A stretch of 64,000 nt of DNA from Phocaeicola plebeius DSM 17135 (GTDB lineage Bacteria > Bacteroidota > Bacteroidia > Bacteroidales > Bacteroidaceae), in NCBI RefSeq assembly GCF_000187895.1, contig NZ_DS990125.1, positions 1 to 64,000 of the forward strand. Direction: 5' to 3'. The first letter of the stretch is position 1. Every line of letters starts with the position of its first letter. The position numbers and the translations under genes were made by a program. The notes under the pieces were generated by a model. That model saw nothing but the letters and a program-made list of their open reading frames with translations, did no database searches and was not told where the DNA came from. Positions 34,724 to 43,082 of the stretch are shown here, one piece after another.

Positions 34724-35545
34724 TTAATGAGCCGCTTTTTTGCGTAGCATGCAAATCAACTTGGCTCCCACGTAAATTAAAATTGAGATAAATATGATTG
34801 CTGCCCCCGAAGGCACCCGAAGCTGGTAGGAAAGTAACAGACCTCCTAAACAGCCCACGTAACCAATGCCGACCGACAGCCAGATAATACGCTTAAAACT
34901 ATAGGTAAAGAGATTGGCCGTCATCTGCGGAAGCGTGAGCAGAGAAATAGCCAGTACAATACCTACCATACGTAAGCAAGCTACGATGGTCAGGGCGATG
35001 AAAGCCATGAGTGTATATTCGAAAGCAGCCACAGGAATACGCTGTGAACGGGCAAATTCCCGGTCAAAAGCAATGGCTGTGATAGGCCTTAGAAACAACG
35101 TAAAGAATAGAATAAGTGCTACGCTCAAGATAGCCAGCAGTGTAATGTCACTCCGGTTGATAGTCAGAATATTGCCGAACAGGAATGACGACAGGTCGGG
35201 CGTGAATCCGGGAGCCAAGAAGCTGAAGATGATACCTACTGCCATACCGAACGTCCAGAACACCGCAATGGCAGAATCCTCACGCATGTCACTGCGCTTG
35301 CTGAGCCATTCCACACCGAAAGCTGACAACACAGAGAATATGGCTGCACTTAAAATCGGTGAGATACCTGCATACAAGCCGATACCGATTCCTCCGAAAG
35401 AGGCATGCGTAATTCCTCCACTGATAAACACCAGTCGGCGGGTGACGATATACGTGCCTATAATTCCACAGGCAATGCTGGCAAACAGACTTCCCAGCAG
35501 GGCATGTTGGAAAAAAGTATAATGAAATAGTTCTAATACATTCAT
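34724..35545 (-). CDS. metal-type ABC transporter permease (ZnuB/MntB family)
   Basis: A 273-residue membrane protein with about eight helices, in the ABC-3 family that moves zinc, manganese or iron. Seen are GIIGTYIVTRRLVFISGGIT, HASFGGIGIG and MVGIVLAISLLTLPQMTA, the region that contacts the ATPase. No ATPase or binding-protein gene is adjacent, so the partners must be encoded elsewhere. Metal specificity cannot be read. It is the third gene of the aroA operon. Confidence 0.9.
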   Translation of the reverse strand: MNVLELFHYTFFQHALLGSLFASIACGIIGTYIVTRRLVFISGGITHASFGGIGIGLYAGISPILSAAIFSVLSAFGVEWLSKRSDMREDSAIAVFWTFGMAVGIIFSFLAPGFTPDLSSFLFGNILTINRSDITLLAILSVALILFFTLFLRPITAIAFDREFARSQRIPVAAFEYTLMAFIALTIVACLRMVGIVLAISLLTLPQMTANLFTYSFKRIIWLSVGIGYVGCLGGLLLSYQLRVPSGAAIIFISILIYVGAKLICMLRKKAAH

Positions 35546-35559
35546 TGATGAATCGTAGC

Positions 35560-35979
35560 TTAGTGAAAACGACGTTCTCCGACAATCAGGAACAGTTCAT
35601 CTTTCAGTTCGTCAGGGATTTCTATTCCGCGGAGTTGCAGGCTGCGGCACCATCCGGCTACCTCTTCCTCCTTCATGGTGTACATAATTTCCCGAAACTC
35701 ATTGATTTCCTCTTCCGTGTAATTATCCGACGGATGTCCCTTGAAGCGGTCCAGTTCCTCATCGTCGTAATATTCTATTTGTTTGCTGACAGCTGCCAGC
35801 AGGCTCTCTTTTTCACAGATTTGATGCTGTCCGCAGCATTCTTCGTCCACGGTTTTTATTTCGGGAGCTTCTTTCAGTTCTCCCCGTTCTATTTTCTTCT
35901 GGATAGAGCGGTTATAGAAGAATCCGGCTATTAATCCGAAAATAACTACTCCAATTAAAATAATGACAAGAATCCACAT
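35560..35979 (-). CDS. small membrane-anchored protein with Cys/His motif, unknown
   Basis: A 139-residue protein with one N-terminal helix (about 3-22) and a charged cytoplasmic-looking domain. A CCGQHQIC motif near residues 48-55 could bind a metal. The rest is acidic and helical (EEEINEFREIMYTMKEEEV, then GIEIPDELKDELF). It sits between aroA and the metal permease with gaps of 11 and 14 bases. I do not recognise a named family. The neighbour could suggest a metal link, but that is speculation. Confidence 0.75.
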   Translation of the reverse strand: MWILVIILIGVVIFGLIAGFFYNRSIQKKIERGELKEAPEIKTVDEECCGQHQICEKESLLAAVSKQIEYYDDEELDRFKGHPSDNYTEEEINEFREIMYTMKEEEVAGWCRSLQLRGIEIPDELKDELFLIVGERRFH

Positions 35980-35990
35980 AATGAATCAGA

Positions 35991-37223
35991 TTAAAGTTGG
36001 GTGATATGAAAACCAGCCGTCAGTAAATCATTCCAGAACCGGGGATAAGATTTAGATACGACATGCGGATTGCGGATGCGCAATGTACTATTACAAAGAG
36101 CAGCCGGTGCGAAAGCCATGGCCATGCGATGATCCTCATACGTGTCGATGGCAGGTGATTCATCTGGAGTACATCGGGTACCGGTCCATGAAAGTACAGA
36201 ACCTTCACTTTCTTCCAGCACATAACCTAATTTACGCATTTCGGCAATTAAGGCAGCCATTCGGTCGGTTTCCTTGATTTTCAGGCTTTGTAGTCCAGAG
36301 AAACGGAATGGTATTCCCAACATGGCGCAAGTCACTACGAAGGTTTGTGCCAGGTCAGGTTGATTTACGAAATTATATTCCATCCGGTCGGTATGCGGAT
36401 GTGTTTTCTTTAGTGTCACGCTGTTTCCTTCTCTTTGCGTGCAGACACCCAACTGCTCAAACAACTCAGCCACTTTGGCATCCCCCTGCGGACTCTGTGC
36501 AAACAGTCCGGGAAGCGTTACGACGGCTTCATGCTTGGATAACGCCACGATTTCATACCAGTAGGAAGCCGCACTCCAGTCACTTTCCACGTAGTAAGGA
36601 ATAGGATGGTAAGGGTGTGGAGCCACCTGCAAGGTATGGTCGGATGTCCATTCAGCTTTTGCCCCAAAATCTTTCATCACTTTCAGGGTCAGGTTGATAT
36701 AAGGGCGTGAAATGATTTCTCCTTCCAGTTCCAGATTCAATCCGTGTGCCAGCATCGGTCCTATCATCAGCAAGGCCGAGATATATTGCGAACTGACATT
36801 TCCCGGAAGGCAGAGTGAATGTCCTTCCAAAGCCTTTCCCGTAATCTTTAACGGGGGATAACCTTCATTTTCCGTGTATTCAATCTGTGCCCCCAGACTC
36901 GTCAGAGCATCCACTAAAATCTTGATAGGGCGTTGTCTCATCCGTTCGGTTCCTGTCAGTATATGTGTGCCGGGAGTTACGGACAAATAAGCAGTCAGAA
37001 AACGCATGGCCGTACCTGCAGCCATGATGTCAATCGTTTCCGGCATGTGTGTCAATGCTTCTATCATCACGCGCGTATCATCGCAGTCCGACAGATTTTC
37101 CGGACGGCATGTACTGGCCGCCAGTGCATTGATGATAAGTGCCCTGTTGCAGATACTTTTAGAAGAAGGTAACTGAATACAAGTCTGTATGTCAGCCGGT
37201 GGGGTGATTTCTATACACTTCAT
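35991..37223 (-). CDS. aroA: 3-phosphoshikimate 1-carboxyvinyltransferase (EPSP synthase)
   Basis: A 410-residue enzyme of the shikimate pathway. Substrate-binding segments seen are LPSSKSICNRALI near residue 18, AGTAMRFLTAYL near 65, ERMRQRPIKILVDAL near 88 and LPGNVSSQYISALLM near 138. Near the end come LKIKETDRMAALIAEMRKLG and YEDHRMAMAFAP. It is somewhat shorter than the E. coli enzyme but has all core motifs. It leads an operon of five genes on the minus strand, and its promoter box lies only a few bases from the HTCS stop codon. Confidence 0.95.
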   Translation of the reverse strand: MKCIEITPPADIQTCIQLPSSKSICNRALIINALAASTCRPENLSDCDDTRVMIEALTHMPETIDIMAAGTAMRFLTAYLSVTPGTHILTGTERMRQRPIKILVDALTSLGAQIEYTENEGYPPLKITGKALEGHSLCLPGNVSSQYISALLMIGPMLAHGLNLELEGEIISRPYINLTLKVMKDFGAKAEWTSDHTLQVAPHPYHPIPYYVESDWSAASYWYEIVALSKHEAVVTLPGLFAQSPQGDAKVAELFEQLGVCTQREGNSVTLKKTHPHTDRMEYNFVNQPDLAQTFVVTCAMLGIPFRFSGLQSLKIKETDRMAALIAEMRKLGYVLEESEGSVLSWTGTRCTPDESPAIDTYEDHRMAMAFAPAALCNSTLRIRNPHVVSKSYPRFWNDLLTAGFHITQL

Positions 37224-37246
37224 GGTTTAATCAAATCTTTGTGACG

Positions 37247-37254
37247 CAAAGATA
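37247..37254 (-). promoter_or_regulatory. -7 promoter box for aroA operon
   Basis: CAAAGATA on the plus strand, TATCTTTG on the minus strand, 24 bases ahead of aroA and 10 bases after the HTCS stop. Confidence 0.6.
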
Positions 37255-37264
37255 CACAAAATTT

Positions 37265-40200
37265 TCATTCTGCTTTATGTGCATGACTGGCTATATACTC
37301 TCCCGGTTTCATTCCGAATTGTTTCTGGAAACATTTGCTGAAATAAGACGGATTATTGAATCCCACCATGTAGCTTACCTCATTAATACGGTACTGTTTT
37401 TCCAGCAAGAGGGAAGCCGCTTTCTTCAGTCGGATAATCTGAATCATTTCATTCGGCGTTGTATTGGCCAGTCCCTTGATTTTCACAAACAATCCGGAAC
37501 GGCTGATACACAGTTTTTCAGCTAAGAAGTCGACCGACAGTTCTTCGTTGTTCAGATTCTCTTCAATCAGGTGATTCATCTTCTCCAAAAATACCTTATC
37601 GTTCTGGTTGGCCGCAATGGAATTGATGGAAACCGTCGGCATTTGTGAGAATTTTTGTCGTAACTGCAAACGCAGTTCTAACAAATTCTTTATGCATGCT
37701 TCCAGGTATTGTAATGAGAACGGTTTCTCGATATAGGCATCTGCACCACAATTCATACTTGTAATCTTGGCTTCTGTATCGGTCTTTGCCGTAAGCAGGA
37801 TAAACGGAATGTGACTGGTCAGTTGGTTGTTTCGTACCGCTTTACACAAATCAATTCCATTCATGTTCGGCATCATCCAGTCACTGATAATCAGGGCCAC
37901 TTCCTGTTCCTTTAGCTTGTTGAGCGCATCCACTCCATCTACTGCTGTCACAATGGTATAGCTGGTTTGGAAGTGAGAAGAGAGGAAGTTCAGCATGTCT
38001 TCATTATCATCCACAATCAGCATGATGGGAAGTACTTTTTGTGATGTGGCAGCTGTGTCATTCTGTTCAGGTATAATATCCTCTGGAATCGGATTGGTCG
38101 CTTGATTTTCTTCCTCTTCTGTCACTAGATTTTCTTGTTTTCTGGGAAGAGTAATAATGAACGAAGAACCCTTTCCCGGCTGAGAGGTCACGTTGACCTG
38201 ACCATGGTGTGCTTCTACTATTCCCTTTACGATACTGAGTCCGATACCGGTTCCCGGTTTGTTCTCAGAAGCCTGATAGAAAGGTTTGAAAATTTTTTTC
38301 AGTTCCTCTTCGTTCATTCCTTTTCCATTGTCTTTTACTTCGATGGAAAAGGTCTGTCTTTCGGGATGTTCTTGAAAGCGGACCTCAATCATGCTTTGTG
38401 TATATTTGTTGGCGTTGGTCAACAGGTTGCTTAGCACCTTGGTAAGTGCTTCTTTATCTACATCCGCGTGGAAATGTTCATCAGGATAAGTAACGGAGAA
38501 GCTAACTCCATTTTGTTGAAGTGTTGGTGAGAAACGTTCACACACGGCCTGCATCAGCTCTTTGATGGACTGTGAAGTGAACTTCATTCGTATTTCTTTT
38601 TGTTCCACTTTCCGGAAATCCAGTAACTGATTTACCAGATACAGCAATCGTTGGCTGTTACGGTCGATAATCTCCAGTTCCTGACGTTCGTTAATAGGAA
38701 TATGGGTTGATTGCATGATTTTTTCCAACGGTCCGATGATGAGTGATACCGGTGTACGTATCTCGTGTGCAATCATGGTAAAGAAATTAATTTTAGCTTC
38801 GTGGATTTCTATTTCCTTTTTACTGTTCAGTTCGTCAATGGCTTTGGCATGCTTCTTTTCACTGCGTCGTATGACGTAGCGTAGCAAAAGTCCTAAAGCA
38901 AGTAGGAACAGCAGCACATAGCCAATCTTGAAAGGTAGAGACAGATAGAAGGGCGGATGTACAATGATACGGATGGAAGTACCTTCTTCGTTCCATATAT
39001 TGTCATTGTTTGAAGCTTTCACTCTAAAGGTATACGTACCTGCCGGAAGGTTGGTATAGGTAGTGCTGTGCTGTGAACCTACATAGTTCCAGCCTTTGTC
39101 AAATCCTTCCAGCATGTAGGCATATTGATTTTTCTGTGGAGTGCAATAGCTTAATGCCGCATAATTCAGTGTAATGACATTATCAGCATGTGACAGGTGG
39201 ATTTCTTTCAGGTGGTCAATTGTTTCCGGTAATATACCGTCTTTTTGTGTCTCAATTTTTTTATTGAAAATCTCCAGACTGGTTAGTACTACATTGGGCT
39301 TTTGTGTATTGAGTTTCAATTGATGAGGATAGAAGGTGTTGAAACCGTTGATACTTCCGATATAAAATTCACCATTACGTGTTTTTAATGCGGAAGCCAT
39401 GATGAATGCTTCACTTTGCAGCCCATCGCTTTTGGTGAAAATCTGAGTTTCTTGTGTAGCCGGAGTATATTTCACCAGTCCTTTGGCAGTGGTAAGCCAC
39501 AGGCAGTCTTCTCCTTCCAAAATGGCATTGATACACTCGTTGGGTATTTTAAGAGGTTGGTATTCGAATATATCTTTAAGAGGGTTGTATAGATATAATC
39601 CTTCGTTAGTTGCCGCCCATAATTTATTTTCTTGATTGATACAAAGATGATTGATGTTGACTCCGTTCAGACCTTGCTTTGGCCCATATTTTTTCCATTC
39701 CTTGTTTTTCTGTGGAGAATAGCGAAATATCCCTTCCCCAAGAGTGGCAATCCAAAGATTGCCTTTGATATCCTCTATAATTTCAATAACGAGTGCCTCT
39801 AAATGTCTGATAGGAGTAAAATGTTGTTTTTGTGCATTGTATTGACAAATTCCATTCATTGAGCCTGTCCAGATTTGTCCTTGACTGTCTTTAAAAATAG
39901 AGTAGATGCTATTTTCATCTAGTCCGTTTGAAGTGCTATAGTTCCTTATTCCTCCGGTTTGCGTATTTAGGATTTGTATTCCGTCTCCGTATGTACCTAT
40001 CCATAAATCCTTGCCTACCATGCAGAGTGCGTGTAAGTTATGTTTATTCAACTTTTCTCTTCCGCTAAAATCTAAAAATTGCATTGTGGAAGGATTGAAA
40101 CAGCTTAGTCCTGAATCATCTGATGCAATCCAGATATTTCCATTTTCTCCCTCACAAAAACGGCTGATAATCCGGCTGTTGAAGTAAGGAATGTCGCTGG

Positions 40201-41233
40201 ATTCGGAATAGCCGTTGAATTGTCCACAGTAGGGGGGGAGGTAATTTACTCCATTGTAATAAGTACCAATCCATACACCTCCTTCTTGGTCTTTTAACAT
40301 TGGATAGATAAATTTATCGGATAATGATTTTTCATTTTCTCCATAGTTATCATAGAGAAAGCTTTCGTTAGTGACTGGATTAAATATTGTCAGTCCATCG
40401 TCTGAACCTATAAACAGAAGTTCTGGAGAATACTCAAGGAGAGAATGGATATGCAATATACTTTTTCCATTTTCTCCTACTAGGTATTTTTTTACTTGCT
40501 TTGTTTGTGGGTCGAGTTTCCAAAGGCCCTTATCCCAGGTTCCCATCCAAATATAGTGTGAACTGTCTTCCCATAGTGCCATAGAGTAGACACCTTTTGT
40601 TTCTCCTTCAATAGTATAAGTTTCAAATGTATTGTTTACTTTATTTAGTTTGCAAAGTTGATAAGGGCCTGATATCCATATGCTATTTTGCTTGTCATTA
40701 AGTATACGGATTACAATATTATCATTTTGTGGTACCTCAAATTGTGTGAGTTTGTTGGTTTGTGTATTATATAAAAAGATGCCTTGTTTGTGCGTGGCAA
40801 TCCAAATATTTCCTACCTTATCTTGGATAATATGTGTGACCCAGGAAGTGATTGAGGTTTTGTCATTTGTTTGTTTGGTAAATGGAGTAAATGTATCTTT
40901 AACCTGATTGTAAATAAATATTCCATTTTCTGTTCCTAACCATAATTCATTAGAACTGGTTTCACAAATGGTGTTGATTGAATTTGCATAAAAATTGGAA
41001 TAAAGTGGATTTGTTTTTTGATAGAAGGTAAATTGGTTTCCATCAAATCGGCTTAATCCATTTTCTGTTCCTATCCAGATATATCCTTTTTGGTCTTGAA
41101 GTAAAGCTGAGATATTGTTTGCTGAGATTCCGTTTTCAATATTGTAATGGCGAAAATGAAATTGTACAGGTAATATAGAATATCCACCCAAGTGGATTGA
41201 TAAGCAAATTATTAGGCAGTAAAGGGCTTTCAT
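37265..41233 (-). CDS. hybrid two-component system sensor/regulator (HTCS)
   Basis: A 1322-residue one-chain sensor and transcription factor of the type that controls Bacteroides PULs. Order: signal peptide, two seven-bladed-propeller-type regions with many WIGT/WIAT (Reg_prop) repeats to about 660, a Y_Y_Y domain to about 755, a membrane helix near 765-787, a histidine kinase core with His near 822 (MIAHEIRTPVSL) and an ATP-binding domain (DNGKGMNEEELKKIF). Then come a receiver with LIVDDNEDM and the phospho-acceptor Asp near 1118 (IISDWMMPNMNG), and an AraC helix-turn-helix at about 1215-1322. The periplasmic part would bind a glycan released by the PUL. It is divergent from GH27 and is the likely activator of the plus-strand genes. 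Confidence 0.96.
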   Translation of the reverse strand: MKALYCLIICLSIHLGGYSILPVQFHFRHYNIENGISANNISALLQDQKGYIWIGTENGLSRFDGNQFTFYQKTNPLYSNFYANSINTICETSSNELWLGTENGIFIYNQVKDTFTPFTKQTNDKTSITSWVTHIIQDKVGNIWIATHKQGIFLYNTQTNKLTQFEVPQNDNIVIRILNDKQNSIWISGPYQLCKLNKVNNTFETYTIEGETKGVYSMALWEDSSHYIWMGTWDKGLWKLDPQTKQVKKYLVGENGKSILHIHSLLEYSPELLFIGSDDGLTIFNPVTNESFLYDNYGENEKSLSDKFIYPMLKDQEGGVWIGTYYNGVNYLPPYCGQFNGYSESSDIPYFNSRIISRFCEGENGNIWIASDDSGLSCFNPSTMQFLDFSGREKLNKHNLHALCMVGKDLWIGTYGDGIQILNTQTGGIRNYSTSNGLDENSIYSIFKDSQGQIWTGSMNGICQYNAQKQHFTPIRHLEALVIEIIEDIKGNLWIATLGEGIFRYSPQKNKEWKKYGPKQGLNGVNINHLCINQENKLWAATNEGLYLYNPLKDIFEYQPLKIPNECINAILEGEDCLWLTTAKGLVKYTPATQETQIFTKSDGLQSEAFIMASALKTRNGEFYIGSINGFNTFYPHQLKLNTQKPNVVLTSLEIFNKKIETQKDGILPETIDHLKEIHLSHADNVITLNYAALSYCTPQKNQYAYMLEGFDKGWNYVGSQHSTTYTNLPAGTYTFRVKASNNDNIWNEEGTSIRIIVHPPFYLSLPFKIGYVLLFLLALGLLLRYVIRRSEKKHAKAIDELNSKKEIEIHEAKINFFTMIAHEIRTPVSLIIGPLEKIMQSTHIPINERQELEIIDRNSQRLLYLVNQLLDFRKVEQKEIRMKFTSQSIKELMQAVCERFSPTLQQNGVSFSVTYPDEHFHADVDKEALTKVLSNLLTNANKYTQSMIEVRFQEHPERQTFSIEVKDNGKGMNEEELKKIFKPFYQASENKPGTGIGLSIVKGIVEAHHGQVNVTSQPGKGSSFIITLPRKQENLVTEEEENQATNPIPEDIIPEQNDTAATSQKVLPIMLIVDDNEDMLNFLSSHFQTSYTIVTAVDGVDALNKLKEQEVALIISDWMMPNMNGIDLCKAVRNNQLTSHIPFILLTAKTDTEAKITSMNCGADAYIEKPFSLQYLEACIKNLLELRLQLRQKFSQMPTVSINSIAANQNDKVFLEKMNHLIEENLNNEELSVDFLAEKLCISRSGLFVKIKGLANTTPNEMIQIIRLKKAASLLLEKQYRINEVSYMVGFNNPSYFSKCFQKQFGMKPGEYIASHAHKAE

Positions 41234-41599
41234 ATGTATCGTTTTCTTTTTTAATTCTTACAAAGATGATTAAAACATACGAATAAAACGTATAAAATAG
41301 TATAGAAAAATAATTTAAAAATCTAATTCATAACATTCTTCTTGTAGGTAGGGCAGGTAAGAGGGAATTTGAGTAAGTTTACCTTTCATTTTTGGAAAAG
41401 ATTCATTAGTATTTTACGTTTCTCATAAGGAAACCCTATGTTTCTGCTGCGAGAAACGTAGGGTTTTGATTAGGAAAACGTAGGGCTCCGTTGTGAAAAA
41501 CATAAAAAATAGAAAGATGTGTGTGAAATAAGAAAGGTGGGTTAGACTATTTTTCTATCATAATATACAATTGTTCTGCTTGTTTGAGGAGGTTAACCG
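41234..41599. other. divergent control region of the PUL
   Basis: About 370 AT-rich bases between the HTCS start and the GH27 promoter. It holds a weak HTCS promoter box (CATCTTTG on the minus strand at 41261-41268) and the repeat array at 41415-41485. HTCS binding sites are expected here, but I could not define one. Confidence 0.55.
41415..41485. repeat. repeat array with 22-bp periodic AAACGTAGGG units
   Basis: AAACCCTATGTTTCT (41431-41445) pairs with 41452-41466 with one G-T pair around a six-base loop. TACGTTTCTC at 41415 is also complementary to 41451-41460. AAACGTAGGG occurs at 41454 and 41476, 22 bases apart. It is related to the hairpin at 15966-16026. Confidence 0.7.
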
Positions 41600-41607
41600 T
41601 ACTTTTG
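41600..41607 (+). promoter_or_regulatory. -7 promoter box for GH27 gene
   Basis: TACTTTTG, an exact TAnnTTTG match, with a TTG at 41580-41582 and TTTG at 41583-41586 upstream. It would give a leader of about 35-40 bases. Confidence 0.6.
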
Positions 41608-41644
41608 TTTCTTGTCAGAAATATAGTATAACTTAAAACCTTGA

Positions 41645-42880
41645 ATGTATATGAAACTGAGAGAAACTCTATTTGGGCTGGCGCTATTATGCGGATGTAA
41701 TATACATGCCCAGATGTTTTTTGGAGAAGCTAAGGCTCTTCCTGATTCTGTATTTAACTCTTTGGCACAAACACCACCTATGGGATGGAATAGCTGGAAT
41801 AAATTTGGTTGTGATGTAAGTGAAAGTTTGATGAAGGAAATGGCCGATGCAATGGTGGAATCAGGAATGAAAGATGCCGGGTATGAGTATATTGTGATTG
41901 ACGACTGTTGGCAGGTAGGAAGAGATTCTTTGGGAAACATTATCCCTGATCCTGTACGTTTCCCGAATGGGATAAAGGCTTTGGCTGATTATATACATAG
42001 CAAAGGATTGAAACTTGGAATTTATTCGTGTGCGGGGTCCTATACTTGTCAGGGACGTCCGGGAAGTCGGGGATACCAGTTTCAGGATGCCCGGCAATAT
42101 GCTGCTTGGGGGGTAGACTATTTGAAATATGACTGGTGTTCCAATGAAGGTCAGAATGCTAGGGCCGCTTATCAGACAATGAGTGATGCCATTAAGTTAA
42201 GTGGTCGTCCCATTGTGTTTAGTATTTGTGAATGGGGAGAAAATCAGCCCTGGAAGTGGGGAAAAGGAATCGGACATATGTGGCGTGTTACTCCTGATAT
42301 TCGGGATTGTTATCAGTGTAAGTTTGATTGGGGAGGTGTCGGCGTGTTGGATATTATCGATATTATGGCTGACTTATATCCGTATGCTGGACCGGGGCAC
42401 TGGAATGATGCTGAAATGTTGGAAATAGGAAATGGTGGTATGACTCGGGATGAATATATGACTCATTTTTCTATGTGGTGCATGCTGGCTACTCCCTTGA
42501 TGGCTGGTAATGATTTGCGAAAAATGGATACTGAAACTAAAGAAATATTGACTAATAAAGAAGTGATTGCTGTAAATCAAGATAAGTTGGGGCAGCAGGC
42601 TCGTAGATTTATGGATATGGGCGAAAAGGAAATTTGGGCAAAACCTTTGGCAAATGGAGAATTAGCTGTTTGTTTCTTAAATCGTACAGAGAGTGTCTGG
42701 AAACTGAATTATGATTGGCATAAACAAACCATTTATTTTGCGGACCAGGTGAATATGCGTAAAAATGAGTATGTGATTCGTGATTTGTGGAAGCATCAGA
42801 ATATAGGAACTACTAAAGACAATACGAAATATGAGATTGCACCTCATGGAGCATTGATGGTACGATTGTCAATAAAGTAA
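41645..42880 (+). CDS. secreted GH27 glycosidase (alpha-galactosidase type)
   Basis: A 411-residue enzyme with a signal peptide (LFGLALLCGCNIHAQ); an ATG two codons in is an equal start candidate. The GH27 barrel starts TPPMGWNSWNKFGCDVSE, followed by VIDDCWQ. The likely nucleophile is Asp163 in YLKYDWC and the likely acid/base Asp255 in GHWNDAEMLEIGNGG. A C-terminal beta-sandwich closes the protein. GH27 holds alpha-galactosidases, alpha-N-acetylgalactosaminidases and beta-L-arabinopyranosidases; the first is most common. It is the first plus-strand gene facing the HTCS. Confidence 0.92.
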   Translation: MYMKLRETLFGLALLCGCNIHAQMFFGEAKALPDSVFNSLAQTPPMGWNSWNKFGCDVSESLMKEMADAMVESGMKDAGYEYIVIDDCWQVGRDSLGNIIPDPVRFPNGIKALADYIHSKGLKLGIYSCAGSYTCQGRPGSRGYQFQDARQYAAWGVDYLKYDWCSNEGQNARAAYQTMSDAIKLSGRPIVFSICEWGENQPWKWGKGIGHMWRVTPDIRDCYQCKFDWGGVGVLDIIDIMADLYPYAGPGHWNDAEMLEIGNGGMTRDEYMTHFSMWCMLATPLMAGNDLRKMDTETKEILTNKEVIAVNQDKLGQQARRFMDMGEKEIWAKPLANGELAVCFLNRTESVWKLNYDWHKQTIYFADQVNMRKNEYVIRDLWKHQNIGTTKDNTKYEIAPHGALMVRLSIK

Positions 42881-43034
42881 TGATAAAATAGTCCTGAAAC
42901 ATATCAAAAAAATCTAATATAATCCTATAACTAATTGAATAAAAGTGTGTTAGATTGTATTTAGTGAGTACAATGTACCGACTATTTTGGTAGTGGAATG
43001 GATGATATTTATATCCTTCCTGTCTTTAAAATTC

Positions 43035-43042
43035 TACATTTG
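43035..43042 (+). promoter_or_regulatory. -7 promoter box for GH127-SusC-SusD operon
   Basis: TACATTTG, an exact TAnnTTTG match. It favours the GH127 start at 43083 over the ATG at 43056, which would lie almost at the transcript start. Confidence 0.6.
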
Positions 43043-43082
43043 TGATAAATGAATAATGAATAAAGAACCCAATTTATATAAT

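Noticed and set aside
37841-38600. Possible separate kinase and response-regulator genes upstream of aroA
   Set aside because: The frame is uninterrupted for 1322 codons with sensor, kinase, receiver and AraC parts in one chain, the HTCS layout.
41645-42880. GH27 read as a beta-L-arabinopyranosidase
   Set aside because: The family can include this activity, but I see no residue that decides it, so the general alpha-galactosidase-type call was kept.
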